Shown here one piece after another: positions 50,302 through 62,242 of a stretch of DNA of 64,000 bases. Position 1 is the first letter of the stretch, and every line of letters begins with the position of its first letter. Source of the stretch: Auanema rhodensis (lineage: Eukaryota; Nematoda; Chromadorea; Rhabditida; Rhabditidae); NCBI GenBank assembly GCA_964057225.1, contig OZ059900.1, forward strand, positions 22,645,638 through 22,709,637, read 5' to 3'. Made by a program: the position numbers and the translations under genes. Under the pieces are notes generated by a model. The model was not told the origin of the DNA and searched no databases. It saw only the letters and a list, made by a program, of their open reading frames with translations.

Positions 50302-53160
50302 GCCTGCACTGATAATATAATTGGAAACAGGCAGTACGCAATACGCAAACATTTGAATGACAGCTTTATTACAATACGACTTAGTTTACTCAATTATATC
50401 AAGCTTCATGAACACGGACTGCTTGTGTAATATATAATAGCAATAATAGTTTCGTTTCTGTTTTTAATTAACTTTCCTGTACGCGAGTTGTAATATTTAG
50501 AACGTGATTCCTTGATTATGAAAAACTTTCAGAGCCTGCACTGATAATATAATTGGAAACAGGCAGTACGCAATACGCAAACATTTGAATGACAGCTTTA
50601 ATACAATACGACTTAGCTTACTCAATCATATCAAGCTTCATGAACAGGGACTGTTTGTGTAATAGATGATAGCAATGATAGTTTTGTTTCTTTTTTTAAT
50701 TAACTTTCCAGTACGCGAGTTATCATATTTAGAAAGCGATTGCTTCATAATGAAAAATATTTAGAGCCTGCACTGATAATATAACTGGCAACAGGCAATA
50801 CGCAAACATTTGAATGACAGCTTTATTACAATACGACTTAGTTTACTCAATCATACCAATCTTCATGAACACGGACTGTTTGTGTAATAGATAATAGCAA
50901 TAATAGTTTCGTTTCTGTTTTTAATTAACTTTCCTGTACGCGAGTTATAATATTTAGAACGTGATTCCTTGATTATGAAAAATTTTTAGAGCCTGCACTG
51001 ATAATATAACTGGAAACAGGCAGTACGCGATACGCAAATATTTGAATTACAGCTTTAATACAATACGACTTAGCTTACTCAATCATATCAAGCTTCATGA
51101 ACAGGGACTGTTTGTGTAATAGATGATAGCAATGATAGTTTCGTTTTTTTTTTAAATTAACTTTCCAGTACGCGAGTTATAATATTTAGAACGTGATTTC
51201 TTGATTATGAAAAATTTTTAGAGCCTGCACTGATAATATAACTGGAAACAGGCAGTACGCGATACGCAAATATTTGAATGACAGCTTTAATACAATACGA
51301 CTTAGCTTACTCAATCATATCAAGCTTCATGAACAGGGACTGTTTGTGTAATAGATGATAGCAATGATAGTTTCGTTTCTTTTTTTAAGTAACTTTCCTG
51401 TACGCGAGTTATAATATTTAGAACGTGATTCCTTGATTATAAAAACTTTCAGAGCCTGCACTGATAATATAATTGGAAACAGGCAGTACGCAATACGCAA
51501 ACATTTGAATGACAGCTTTATTACAATACGACTTAGTTTACTCAATCATATCAAGCTTCATGAACACGGACTGTTTGTGCAATAGATGATAGCAATGATA
51601 GTTTCGTTTCTTTTTTTAATTAACTTTCCAGTACGCGAGGTATAATATTTAGAACGCGATTCCTTGATAATGAAAAACTTTCAGAGCCTGCACTGATAAT
51701 ATAATTGGAAACAGGCAGTACGCAATACGCAAACATTTGAATGACAGCTTTATTACAATACGACTTAGTTTACTCAATTATATCAAGCTTCATGAACACG
51801 GACTGTTTGTGTAATAGATGATAGCAATGATAGTTTCGTTTCTTTTTTTAATTAACTTTCCAGTACGCGAGTTATCATATTTAGAAAGCGATTGCTTCAT
51901 AATGAAAAATATTTAGAGCCTGCACTGATAATATAACTGGCAACAGGCAATACGCAAACATTTGAATGACAGCTTTATTACAATACGACTTAGTTTACTC
52001 AATCATACCAATCTTCATGAACACGGACTGTTTGTGTAATAGATAATAGCAATAATAGTTTCGTTTCTGTTTTTAATTAACTTTCCTGTACGCGAGTTAT
52101 AATATTTAGAACGCGATTCCTTGATTATGAAAAATTTTTAGAGCCTGCACTGATAATATAACTGGAAACAGACAGTACGCGATACGCAAATATTTGAATG
52201 ACTGCTTTATTACAATACGACTTAGTTTACTCAATTATATCAAGCTTCATGAACACGGACTGCTTGTGTAATATATAATAGCAATAATAGTTTCGTTTCT
52301 GTTTTTAATTATCTTTCCTGTACGCGAGTTATAATATTTAGAACGTGATTCTTTGATTATGAAAAATTTTTAGAGCCTGCACTGATAATATAACTGGAAA
52401 CAGGCAGTACGCGATACGCAAATATTTGAATGACTGCTTTATTACAATACGACTTAGCTTACTCAATCATATCAAGCTTCATGAACAGGGACTGTTTGTG
52501 TAATAGATGATAGCAATGATAGTTTCGTTTCTTTTTTTAATTAACTTTCCAGTACGCGAGTTATAATATTTAGAACGTGATTTCTTGATTATGAAAAATT
52601 TTTAGAGCCTGCACTGATAATATAACTGGAAACAGGCAGTACGCGATACGCAAATATTTGAATTACAGCTTTAATACAATACGACTTAGCTTACTCAATC
52701 ATATCAAGCTTCATGAACAGGGACTGTTTGTGTAATAGATGATAGCAATGATAGTTTCGTTTTTTTTTTAATTAACTTTCCAGTACGCGAGTTATAATAT
52801 TTAGAACGTGATTTCTTGATTATGAAAAATTTTTAGAGCCTGCACTGATAATATAACTGGAAACAGGCAGTACGCGATACGCAAATATTTGAATGACAGC
52901 TTTAATACAATACGACTTAGCTTACTCAATCATATCAAGCTTCAAGAACAGGGACTGTTTGTGTAATAGATGATAGCAATGATAGTTTCGTTTCTTTTTT
53001 TAAGTAACTTTCCTGTACGCGAGTTATAATATTTAGAACGTGATTCCTTGATTATAAAAACTTTCAGAGCCTGCACTGATAATATAATTGGAAACAGGCA
53101 GTACGCAATACGCAAACATTTGAATGACAGCTTTATTACAATACGACTTAGTTTACTCAA
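50162..53160. repeat. 2,999-bp higher-order repeat, copy 2 (13 monomers)
   Basis: Monomer starts: 50302, 50534, 50766, 50991, 51223, 51454, 51686, 51918, 52143, 52375, 52607, 52838 and 53069. It directly abuts copy 1. Even single-base indels are duplicated (48455, 51454; 49839, 52838), while only rare differences occur, such as TTCAAGAACAGG at 52,941 for TTCATGAACAGG. The match ends at 53,161, where this copy has CATATCAAGC and copy 1 has TTATATCAAGC. Confidence 0.9.
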
Positions 53161-56070
53161 TCATATCAAGCTTCATGAACACGGACTGTTTGTGCAATAG
53201 ATGATAGCAATGATAGTTTCGTTTCTTTTTTTAATTAACTTTCCAGTACGCGAGGTATAATATTTAGAACGCGATTCCTTGATAATGAAAAACTTTCAGA
53301 GCCTGCACTGCTAATATAATTGGAAACAGGCAGTACGCAATACGCAAACATTTGAATGACAGCTTTATTACAATACGACTTAGTTTACTCAATTATATCA
53401 AGCTTCATGAACACGGACTGTTTGTGTAATAGATGATAGCAATGATAGTTTCGTTTCTTTTTTTAATTAACTTTCCAGTACGCGAGTTATCATATTTAGA
53501 AAGCGATTGCTTCATAATGAAAAATATTTAGAGCCTGCACTGATAATATAACTGGCAACAGGCAATACGCAAACATTTGAATGACAGCTTTATTACAATA
53601 CGACTTAGTTTACTCAATCATACCAATCTTCATGAACACGGACTGTTTGTGTAATAGATAATAGCAATAATAGTTTCGTTTCTGTTTTTAATTAACTTTC
53701 CTGTACGCGAGTTATAATATTTAGAACGTGATTCCTTGATTATGAAAAATTTTTAGAGCCTGCACTGATAATATAACTGGAAACAGACAGTACGCGATAC
53801 GCAAACATTTGAATGACAGCTTTATTACAATACGACTTAGTTTACTCAATCATACCAATCTTCATGAACACGGACTGTTTGTGTAATAGATAATAGCAAT
53901 AATAGTTTCGTTTCTGTTTTTAATTAACTTTCCTGTACGCGAGTTATAATATTTAGAACGTGATTCCTTGATTATGAAAAATTTTTAGAGCCTGCACTGA
54001 TAATATAATTGGAAACAGGCAGTACGCAATACGCAAACATTTGAATGACAGCTTTATTACAATACGACTTAGTTTACTCAATCATATCAAGCTTCATGAA
54101 CACGGACTGTTTGTGCAATAGATGATAGCAATGATAGTTTCGTTTCTTTTTTTAATTAACTTTCCAGTACGCGAGGTATAATATTTAGAACGCGATTCCT
54201 TGATAATGAAAAACTTTCAGAGCCTGCACTGATAATATAATTGGAAACAGGCAGTACGCAATACGCAAACATTTGAATGACAGCTTTATTACAATACGAC
54301 TTAGTTTACTCAATCATACCAATCTTCATGAACACGGACTGTTTGTGTAATAGATAATAGCAATAATAGTTTCGTTTCTGTTTTTAATTAACTTTCCTGT
54401 ACGCGAGTTATAATATTTAGAACGTGATTCTTTGATTATGAAAAATTTTTAGAGCCTGCACTGATAATATAACTGGAAACAGGCAGTACGCGATACGCAA
54501 ATATTTGAATGACTGCTTTATTACAATACGACTTAGCTTACTCAATCATATCAAGCTTCATGAACAGGGACTGTTTGTGTAATAGATGATAGCAATGATA
54601 GTTTCGTTTCTTTTTTTAATTAACTTTCCAGTACGCGAGTTATAATATTTAGAACGTGATTTCTTGATTATGAAAAATTTTTAGAGCCTGCACTGATAAT
54701 ATAACTGGAAACAGGCAGTACGCGATACGCAAATATTTGAATGACAGCTTTAATACAATACGACTTAGCTTACTCAATCATATCAAGCTTCATGAACAGG
54801 GACTGTTTGTGTAATAGATGATAGCAATGATAGTTTCGTTTCTTTTTTTAATTAACTTTCCAGTACGCGAGTTATAATATTTAGAACGTGATTTCTTGAT
54901 TATGAAAAATTTTTAGAGCCTGCACTGATAATATAACTGGAAACAGGCAGTACGCGATACGCAAATATTTGAATGACAGCTTTAATACAATACGACTTAG
55001 CTTACTCAATCATATCAAGCTTCATGAACAGGGACTGTTTGTGTAATAGATGATAGCAATGATAGTTTCGTTTCTTTTTTTAAGTAACTTTCCAGTACGC
55101 GAGTTATCATATTTAGAACGCGATTGCTTCATAATGAAAAATGTTTAGAGCCTGCACTGATAATATAACTGGCAACAGGCAGTACGCAAACATTTGAATG
55201 ACAGCTTTATTACAATACGACTTAGTTTACTCAATCATATCAAGCTTCATGAACACGGACTGTTTGTGCAATAGATGATAGCAATGATAGTTTCGTTTCT
55301 TTTTTTAATTAACTTTCCAGTACGCGAGGTATAATATTTAGAACGCGATTCCTTGATAATGAAAAACTTTCAGAGCCTGCACTGATAATATAATTGGAAA
55401 CAGGCAGTACGCAATACGCAAACATTTGAATGACAGCTTTATTACAATACGACTTAGTTTACTCAATTATATCAAGCTTCATGAACACGGACTGCTTGTG
55501 TAATATATAATAGCAATAATAGTTTCGTTTCTGTTTTTAATTAACTTTCCTGTACGCGAGTTATAATATTTAGAACGTGATTCCTTGATTATGAAAAATT
55601 TTTAGAGCCTGCACTGATAATATAACTGGAAACAGGCAGTACGCGATACGCAAATATTTGAATGACAGCTTCATTACAATACGACTTAGTTTACTCAATT
55701 ATATCAAGCTTCATGAACACGGACTGCTTGTGTAATATATAATAGCAATAATAGTTTCGTTTCTGTTTTTAATTAACTTTCCTGTACGCGAGTTATAATA
55801 TTTAGAACGTGATTCCTTGATTATGAAAAACTTTCAGAGCCTGCACTGATAATATAATTGGGAACAGGCAGTACGCAATACGCAAACATTTGAATGACAG
55901 CTTTATTACAATACGACTTAGTTTACTCAATTATATCAAGCTTCATGAACACGGACTGCTTGTGTAATATATAATAGCAATAATAGTTTCGTTTCTGTTT
56001 TTAATTAATTTTCCTGTACGCGAGTTATAATATTTAGAACGTGATTCCTTGATTATGAAAAACTTTCAGA
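53161..56070. repeat. Array segment after the 2,999-bp repeats
   Basis: Monomer starts: 53301, 53533, 53758, 53990, 54222, 54454, 54686, 54918, 55150, 55375, 55607 and 55839. All are 232 bp except 53533 and 55150. Monomers 54686 and 54918 are near-identical neighbours. Local variants include CACTGCTAATATAA at 53301, GAGGTATAATATT endings (before 53301, 54222 and 55375), and TTGGGAACAGG at 55839. No gene or other element is present. Confidence 0.88.
54686..54917 (+). repeat. Representative 232-bp monomer with D-type right half (L2-D)
   Basis: Left half is L2 (CGATACGCAAATATTTG), followed by TTTAATACAATACG and TTAGCTTACTC, then the D-type marker AACAGGGACTG. The next monomer (54918-55149) is almost identical, so this looks like a recent single-monomer tandem duplication. 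L2 left halves join D right halves often but not always: L2 also joins A (451) and B (6462) right halves. Confidence 0.85.
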
Positions 56071-58616
56071 GCCTGCACTGATAATATAATTGGAAACAGG
56101 CAGTACGCAATACGCAAACATTTGAATGACAGCTTTATTACAATACGACTTAGTTTACTCAATTATATCAAGCTTCATGAACACGGACTGTTTGTGCAAT
56201 AGATGATAGCAATGATAATTTCGTTTCTTTTTTCAATTAACTTTCCAATACGCGAGTTATTATATTTAGAACGTGATTCCTTCATAATGAAAAATTTTTA
56301 GAGCCTGCACTGATAATATGACTGGAAACAGGCAGTACGCGATACGCAAATATTTGAATGACTGCTTTATTACAATACGACTTAGTTTACTCAATTATAT
56401 CAAGCTTCATGAACACGGACTGCTTGTGTAATATATAATAGCAATAATAGTTTCGTTTCTGTTTTTAATTAACTTTCCTGTACGCGAGTTATAATATTTA
56501 GAACGTGATTCTTTGATTATGAAAAACTTTCAGAGCCTGCACTGATAATATAATTGGAAACAGGCAGTACGCAATACGCAAACATTTGAATGACAGCTTT
56601 ATTACAATACGACTTAGTTTACTCAATTATATCAAGCTTCATGAACACGGACTGCTTGTGTAATATATAATAGCAATAATAGTTTCGTTTCTGTTTTTAA
56701 TTAACTTTCCTGTACGCGAGTTATAATATTTAGAACGTGATTCCTTGATTATGAAAAACTTTCAGAGCCTGCACTGATAATATAATTGGAAACAGGCAGT
56801 ACGCAATACGCAAACATTTGAATGACAGCTTTATTACAATACGACTTAGTTTACTCAATCATACCAATCTTCATGAACACGGACTGTTTGTGTAATAGAT
56901 AATAGCAATAATAGTTTCGTTTCTGTTTTTAATTAACTTTCCTGTACGCGAGTTATAATATTTAGAACGTGATTCCTTGATTATGAAAAATTTTTAGAGC
57001 CTGCACTGATAATATAACTGGAAACAGGCAGTACGCGATACGCAAATATTTGAATGACAGCTTTATTACAATACGACTTAGTTTACTCAATCATACCAAT
57101 CTTCATGAACAGGGACTGTTTGTGTAATAGATGATAGCAATAATAGTTTCGTTTCTGTTTTTAATTAACTTTCCTGTACGCGAGTTATCATATTTAGAAC
57201 GCGATTGCTTCATAATGAAAAATGTTTAGAGCCTGCACTGATAATATAACTGGCAACAGGCAATACGCAAACATTTGAATGACAGCTTTATTACAATACG
57301 ACTTAGTTTACTCAATCATACCAATCTTCATGAACACCGACTGTTTGTGTAATAGATAATAAGCAATAATAGTTTCGTTTCTGTTTTTAATTAACTTTCC
57401 TGTACGCGAGTTATAATATTTAGAACGTGATTCCTTGATTATGAAAAATTTTTAGAGCCTGCACTGATAATATAACTGGAAACAGGCAGTACGCGATACG
57501 CAAATATTTGAATGACAGCTTTATTACAATACGACTTAGTTTACTCAATTATATCAAGCTTCATGAACACGGACTGCTTGTGTAATATATAATAGCAATA
57601 ATAGTTTCGTTTCTGTTTTTAATTAACTTTCCTGTACGCGAGTTATAATATTTAGAACGTGATTCCTTGATTATGAAAAACTTTCAGAGCCTGCACTGAT
57701 AATATAATTGGAAACAGGCAGTACGCAATACGCAAACATTTGAATGACAGCTTTATTACAATACGACTTAGTTTACTCAATTATATCAAGCTTCATGAAC
57801 ACGGACTGCTTGTGTAATATATAATAGCAATAATAGTTTCGTTTCTGTTTTTAATTAACTTTCCTGTACGCGAGTTATAATATTTAGAACGTGATTCCTT
57901 GATTATGAAAAACTTTCAGAGCCTGCACTGATAATATAATTGGAAACAGGCAGTACGCAATACGCAAACATTTGAATGACAGCTTTATTACAATACGACT
58001 TAGTTTACTCAATCATACCAATCTTCATGAACACGGACTGTTTGTGTAATAGATAATAGCAATAATAGTTTCGTTTCTGTTTTTAATTAACTTTCCTGTA
58101 CGCGAGTTATAATATTTAGAACGTGATTCCTTGATTATGAAAAATTTTTAGAGCCTGCACTGATAATATAACTGGAAACAGGCAGTACGCGATACGCAAA
58201 TATTTGAATTACAGCTTTAATACAATACGACTTAGCTTACTCAATCATATCAAGCTTCATGAACAGGGACTGTTTGTGTAATAGATGATAGCAATGATAG
58301 TTTCGTTTCTTTTTTTAATTAACTTTCCAGTACGCGAGTTATAATATTTAGAACGTGATTCCTTGATTATGAAAAACTTTCAGAGCCTGCACTGATAATA
58401 TAATTGGAAACAGGCAGTACGCAATACGCAAACATTTGAATGACAGCTTTATTACAATACGACTTAGTTTACTCAATTATATCAAGCTTCATGAACACGG
58501 ACTGCTTGTGTAATATATAATAGCAATAATAGTTTCGTTTCTGTTTTTAATTAACTTTCCTGTACGCGAGTTATAATATTTAGAACGTGATTCCTTGATT
58601 ATGAAAAACTTTCAGA
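56071..58616. repeat. Distant copy of the 7.6-10.7 kb block (11 monomers)
   Basis: Monomer starts: 56071, 56303, 56535, 56767, 56999, 57231, 57457, 57689, 57921, 58153 and 58385. The order of haplotypes matches 7615-9465 and then 10393-10625. The rare AACACCGACTG and the extra-A AATAAGCAATA are both present in 57231, as in 8775. The copy at 57231 is therefore also 226 bp. The match fades in the right half of 58385. Confidence 0.82.
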
Positions 58617-61556
58617 GCCTGCACTGATAATATAACTGGAAACAGGCAATACTAAAACATTTCAATGATAGCTTTATTACAATAGGACTTAGTTTACTCA
58701 ATCATATCAAGCTTCATGAACACGGACTGTTTGTGCAATAGATGATAGCAATGATAATTTCGTTTCTTTTTTCAATTAACTTTCCAATACGCGAGTTATT
58801 ATATTTAGAACGTGATTCCTTGATTATGAAAAACTTTCAGAGCCTGCACTGATAATATAATTGGAAACAGGCAGTACGCAAACATTTGAATGACAGCTTT
58901 ATTACAATAGGACTTAGTTTACTCAATCATATCAAGCTTCATGAACACGGACTGTTTGTGCAATAGATGATAGCAATGATAATTTCGTTTCTTTTTTCAA
59001 TTAACTTTCCAATACGCGAGTTATTATATTTAGAACGTGATTCCTTCATAATGAAAAATTTTTAGAGCCTGCACTGATAATATAACTGGAAACAGGCAAT
59101 ACTAAAACATTTCAATGACAGCTTTATTACAATAGGACTTAGTTTACTCAATCATATCAAGCTTCATGAACACGGACTGTTTGTGTAATATATAATAGCA
59201 ATAATAGTTTCGTTTCTTTTTTTAATTAACTTTCCTGTACGCGAGTTATTATATTTAGAACGTGATTCCTTCATAATGAAAAATTTTTAGAGCCTGCACT
59301 GATAATATAACTGGAAACAGGCAATACTAAAACATTTCAATGACAGCTTTATTACAATAGGACTTAGTTTACTCAATCATATCAAGCTTCATGAACACGG
59401 ACTGTTTGTGCAATAGATGATAGCAATGATAATTTCGTTTCTTTTTTCAATTAACTTTCCAATACGCGAGTTATTATATTTAGAACGTGATTCCTTGATT
59501 ATGAAAAACTTTCAGAGCCTGCACTGATAATATAATTGGAAACAGGCAGTACGCAAACATTTGAATGACAGCTTTATTACAATAGGACTTAGTTTACTCA
59601 ATCATATCAATCTTCATTAACACGGACTGTTTGTGTAATATATAATAGCAATAATAGTTTCGTTTCTTTTTTTAATTAACTTTCCTGTACGCGAGTTATT
59701 ATATTTAGAACGTGATTCCTTCATAATGAAAAATTTTTAGAGCCTGCACTGATAATATAACTGGCAACAGGCAGTACGCAATACGCAAACATTTGAATGG
59801 CAGCTTTATTACAATACGACTTAGTTTACTCAATTATATCAAGCTTCATGAACACGGACTGTTTGTGCAATAGATGATAGCAATGATAATTTCGTTTCTT
59901 TTTTCAATTAACTTTCCAGTACGCGAGTTATTATATTTAGAACGCGATTGCTTCATAATGAAAAATGTTTAGAGCCTGCACTGATAATATAACTGGCAAC
60001 AGGCAATACGCAAACATTTGAATGACAGCTTTATTACAATACGACTTAGTTTACTCAATCATATCAAGCTTCATGAACACGGACTGTTTGTGCAATAGAT
60101 GATAGCAATGATAATTTCGTTTCTTTTTTCAATTAACTTTCCAGTACGCGAGTTATTATATTTAGAACGTGATTCCTTCATAATGAAAAATTTTTAGAGC
60201 CTGCACTGATAATATAACTGGAAACAGGCAATACTAAAACATTTCAATGACAGCTTTATTACAATAGGACTTAGTTTACTCAATCATATCAAGCTTCATG
60301 AACACGGACTGTTTGTGCAATAGATGATAGCAATGATAATTTCGTTTCTTTTTTCAATTAACTTTCCAATACGCGAGTTATTATATTTAGAACGTGATTC
60401 CTTGATTATGAAAAACTTTCAGAGCCTGCACTGATAATATAATTGGAAACAGGCAGTACGCAAACATTTGAATGACAGCTTTATTACAATACGACTTAGT
60501 TTACTCAATTATATCAAGCTTCATGAACACGGACTGTTTGTGCAATAGATGATAGCAATGATAATTTCGTTTCTTTTTTTCAATTAACTTTCCAGTACGC
60601 GAGTTATTATATTTAGAACGTGATTCCTTGATTATGAAAAACTTTCAGAGCCTGCACTGATAATATAATTGGAAACAGGCAGTACGCAAACATTTGAATG
60701 ACAGCTTTATTACAATAGGACTTAGTTTACTCAATCATATCAAGCTTCATGAACACGGACTGTTTGTGCAATAGATGATAGCAATGATAATTTCGTTTCT
60801 TTTTTCAATTAACTTTCCAATACGCGAGTTATTATATTTAGAACGTGATTCCTTCATAATGATAAATTTTTAGAGCCTGCACTGATAATATAACTGGAAA
60901 CAGGCAATACTAAAACATTTCAATGACAGCTTTATTACAATAGGACTTAGTTTACTCAATCATATCAAGCTTCATGAACACGGACTGTTTGTGCAATAGA
61001 TGATAGCAATGATAATTTCGTTTCTTTTTTCAATTAACTTTCCAGTACGCGAGTTATTATATTTAGAACGTGATTCCTTCATAATGAAAAATTTTTAGAG
61101 CCTGCACTGATAATATAACTGGCAACAGGCAGTACGCAATACGCAAACATTTGAATGGCAGCTTTATTACAATACGACTTAGTTTACTCAATTATATCAA
61201 GCTTCATGAACACGGACTGTTTGTGCAATAGATGATAGCAATGATAATTTCGTTTCTTTTTTCAATTAACTTTCCAGTACGCGAGTTATTATATTTAGAA
61301 CGTGATTCCTTCATAATGAAAAATTTTTAGAGCCTGCACTGATAATATAACTGGCAACAGGCAATACGCAAACATTTGAATGACAGCTTTATTACAATAG
61401 GACTTAGTTTACTCAATCATACCAATCTTCATGAACACGGACTGTTTGTGTAATAGATGATAGCAATGATAATTTCGTTTCTGTTTTTAATTAACTTTCC
61501 TGTACGCGAGTTATAATATTTAGAACGTGATTCCTTCATAATGAAAAATTTTTAGA
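58617..61556. repeat. Array segment dominated by 225-bp monomers with a private TTCAATG variant
   Basis: Monomer starts: 58617, 58842, 59067, 59292, 59517, 59742, 59974, 60199, 60424, 60650, 60875, 61100 and 61332. Only 59742 and 61100 are 232 bp. S2 monomers here read ACATTTCAATGA instead of ACATTTGAATGA (58617, 59067, 59292, 60199, 60875), a change not seen elsewhere. S3 monomers (CAGTACGCAAACATT) alternate with them. Copy 60424 is 226 bp through one extra T. Monomers 59742 and 61100 are equivalent (offset 1,358 bp). Confidence 0.88.
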
Positions 61557-61674
61557 GCCTGCACTGATAATATAACTGGAAACAGGCAATACTAAAACAT
61601 TTGAATGACAGCTTTATTACAATAGGACTTAGTTTACTCAATCATACCAATCTTCATGAACACGGACTGTTAGA
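61557..61674 (+). repeat. Truncated 118-bp monomer, copy 1
   Basis: The monomer starts normally (S2-B type: CAATACTAAAACATT, CATACCAATCTTC) but jumps from CACGGACTGTT straight to AGAGCCTGC of the next monomer. It therefore lacks the last 107 bases, including the pyrimidine-rich stretch and the TTATAATATT region. The junction shows only about 2 bases of shared sequence (TT), more like end-joining or template switching than crossing-over in register. Confidence 0.92.
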
Positions 61675-62124
61675 GCCTGCACTGATAATATAACTGGAAA
61701 CAGGCAATACGCAAACATTTGAATGACAGCTTTATTACAATACGACTTAGTTTACTCAATTATATCAAGCTTCATGAACAGGGACTGCTTGTGTAATAGA
61801 TGATAGCAATGATAGTTTCGTTTCTTTTTTTAATTAACTTTCCAGTACGCGAGTTATAATATTTAGAACGCGATTCCTTGATAATGAAAAACTTTCAGAG
61901 CCTGCATTGATAATATAACTGGAAACAGGCAATACTAAAACATTTGAATGACAGCTTTATTACAATAGGACTTAGTTTACTCAATCATACCAATCTTCAT
62001 GAACACGGACTGCTTGTGTAATAGATGATAGCAGTGATAATTTCGTTTCTTTTTTCAATTAACTTTCTAGTACGCGAGTTATTATATTTAGAACGTGATT
62101 CCTTCATAATGAAAAATTTTTAGA
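61675..62124. repeat. Two 225-bp monomers between the truncated copies
   Basis: Monomers 61675 and 61900 separate the two truncated monomers, giving a 568-bp unit (118 + 225 + 225). The 61900 copy starts GCCTGCATTGATAAT, a private change, and carries AGCAGTGATAATTTCG and CTTTCTAGTACGCG, both also private. Confidence 0.88.
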
Positions 62125-62242
62125 GCCTGCACTGATAATATAACTGGAAACAGGCAATACTAAAACATTTGAATGACAGCTTTATTACAATAGGACTTAG
62201 TTTACTCAATCATACCAATCTTCATGAACACGGACTGTTAGA
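62125..62242 (+). repeat. Truncated 118-bp monomer, copy 2
   Basis: It carries the same breakpoint (CACGGACTGTTAGAGCC) and the same 118-bp length as the copy at 61557, exactly 568 bp away. An identical rare junction twice means the deletion arose once and was then duplicated along with neighbouring sequence. The match to the first copy continues about 110 bases into the following monomer. Confidence 0.92.
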
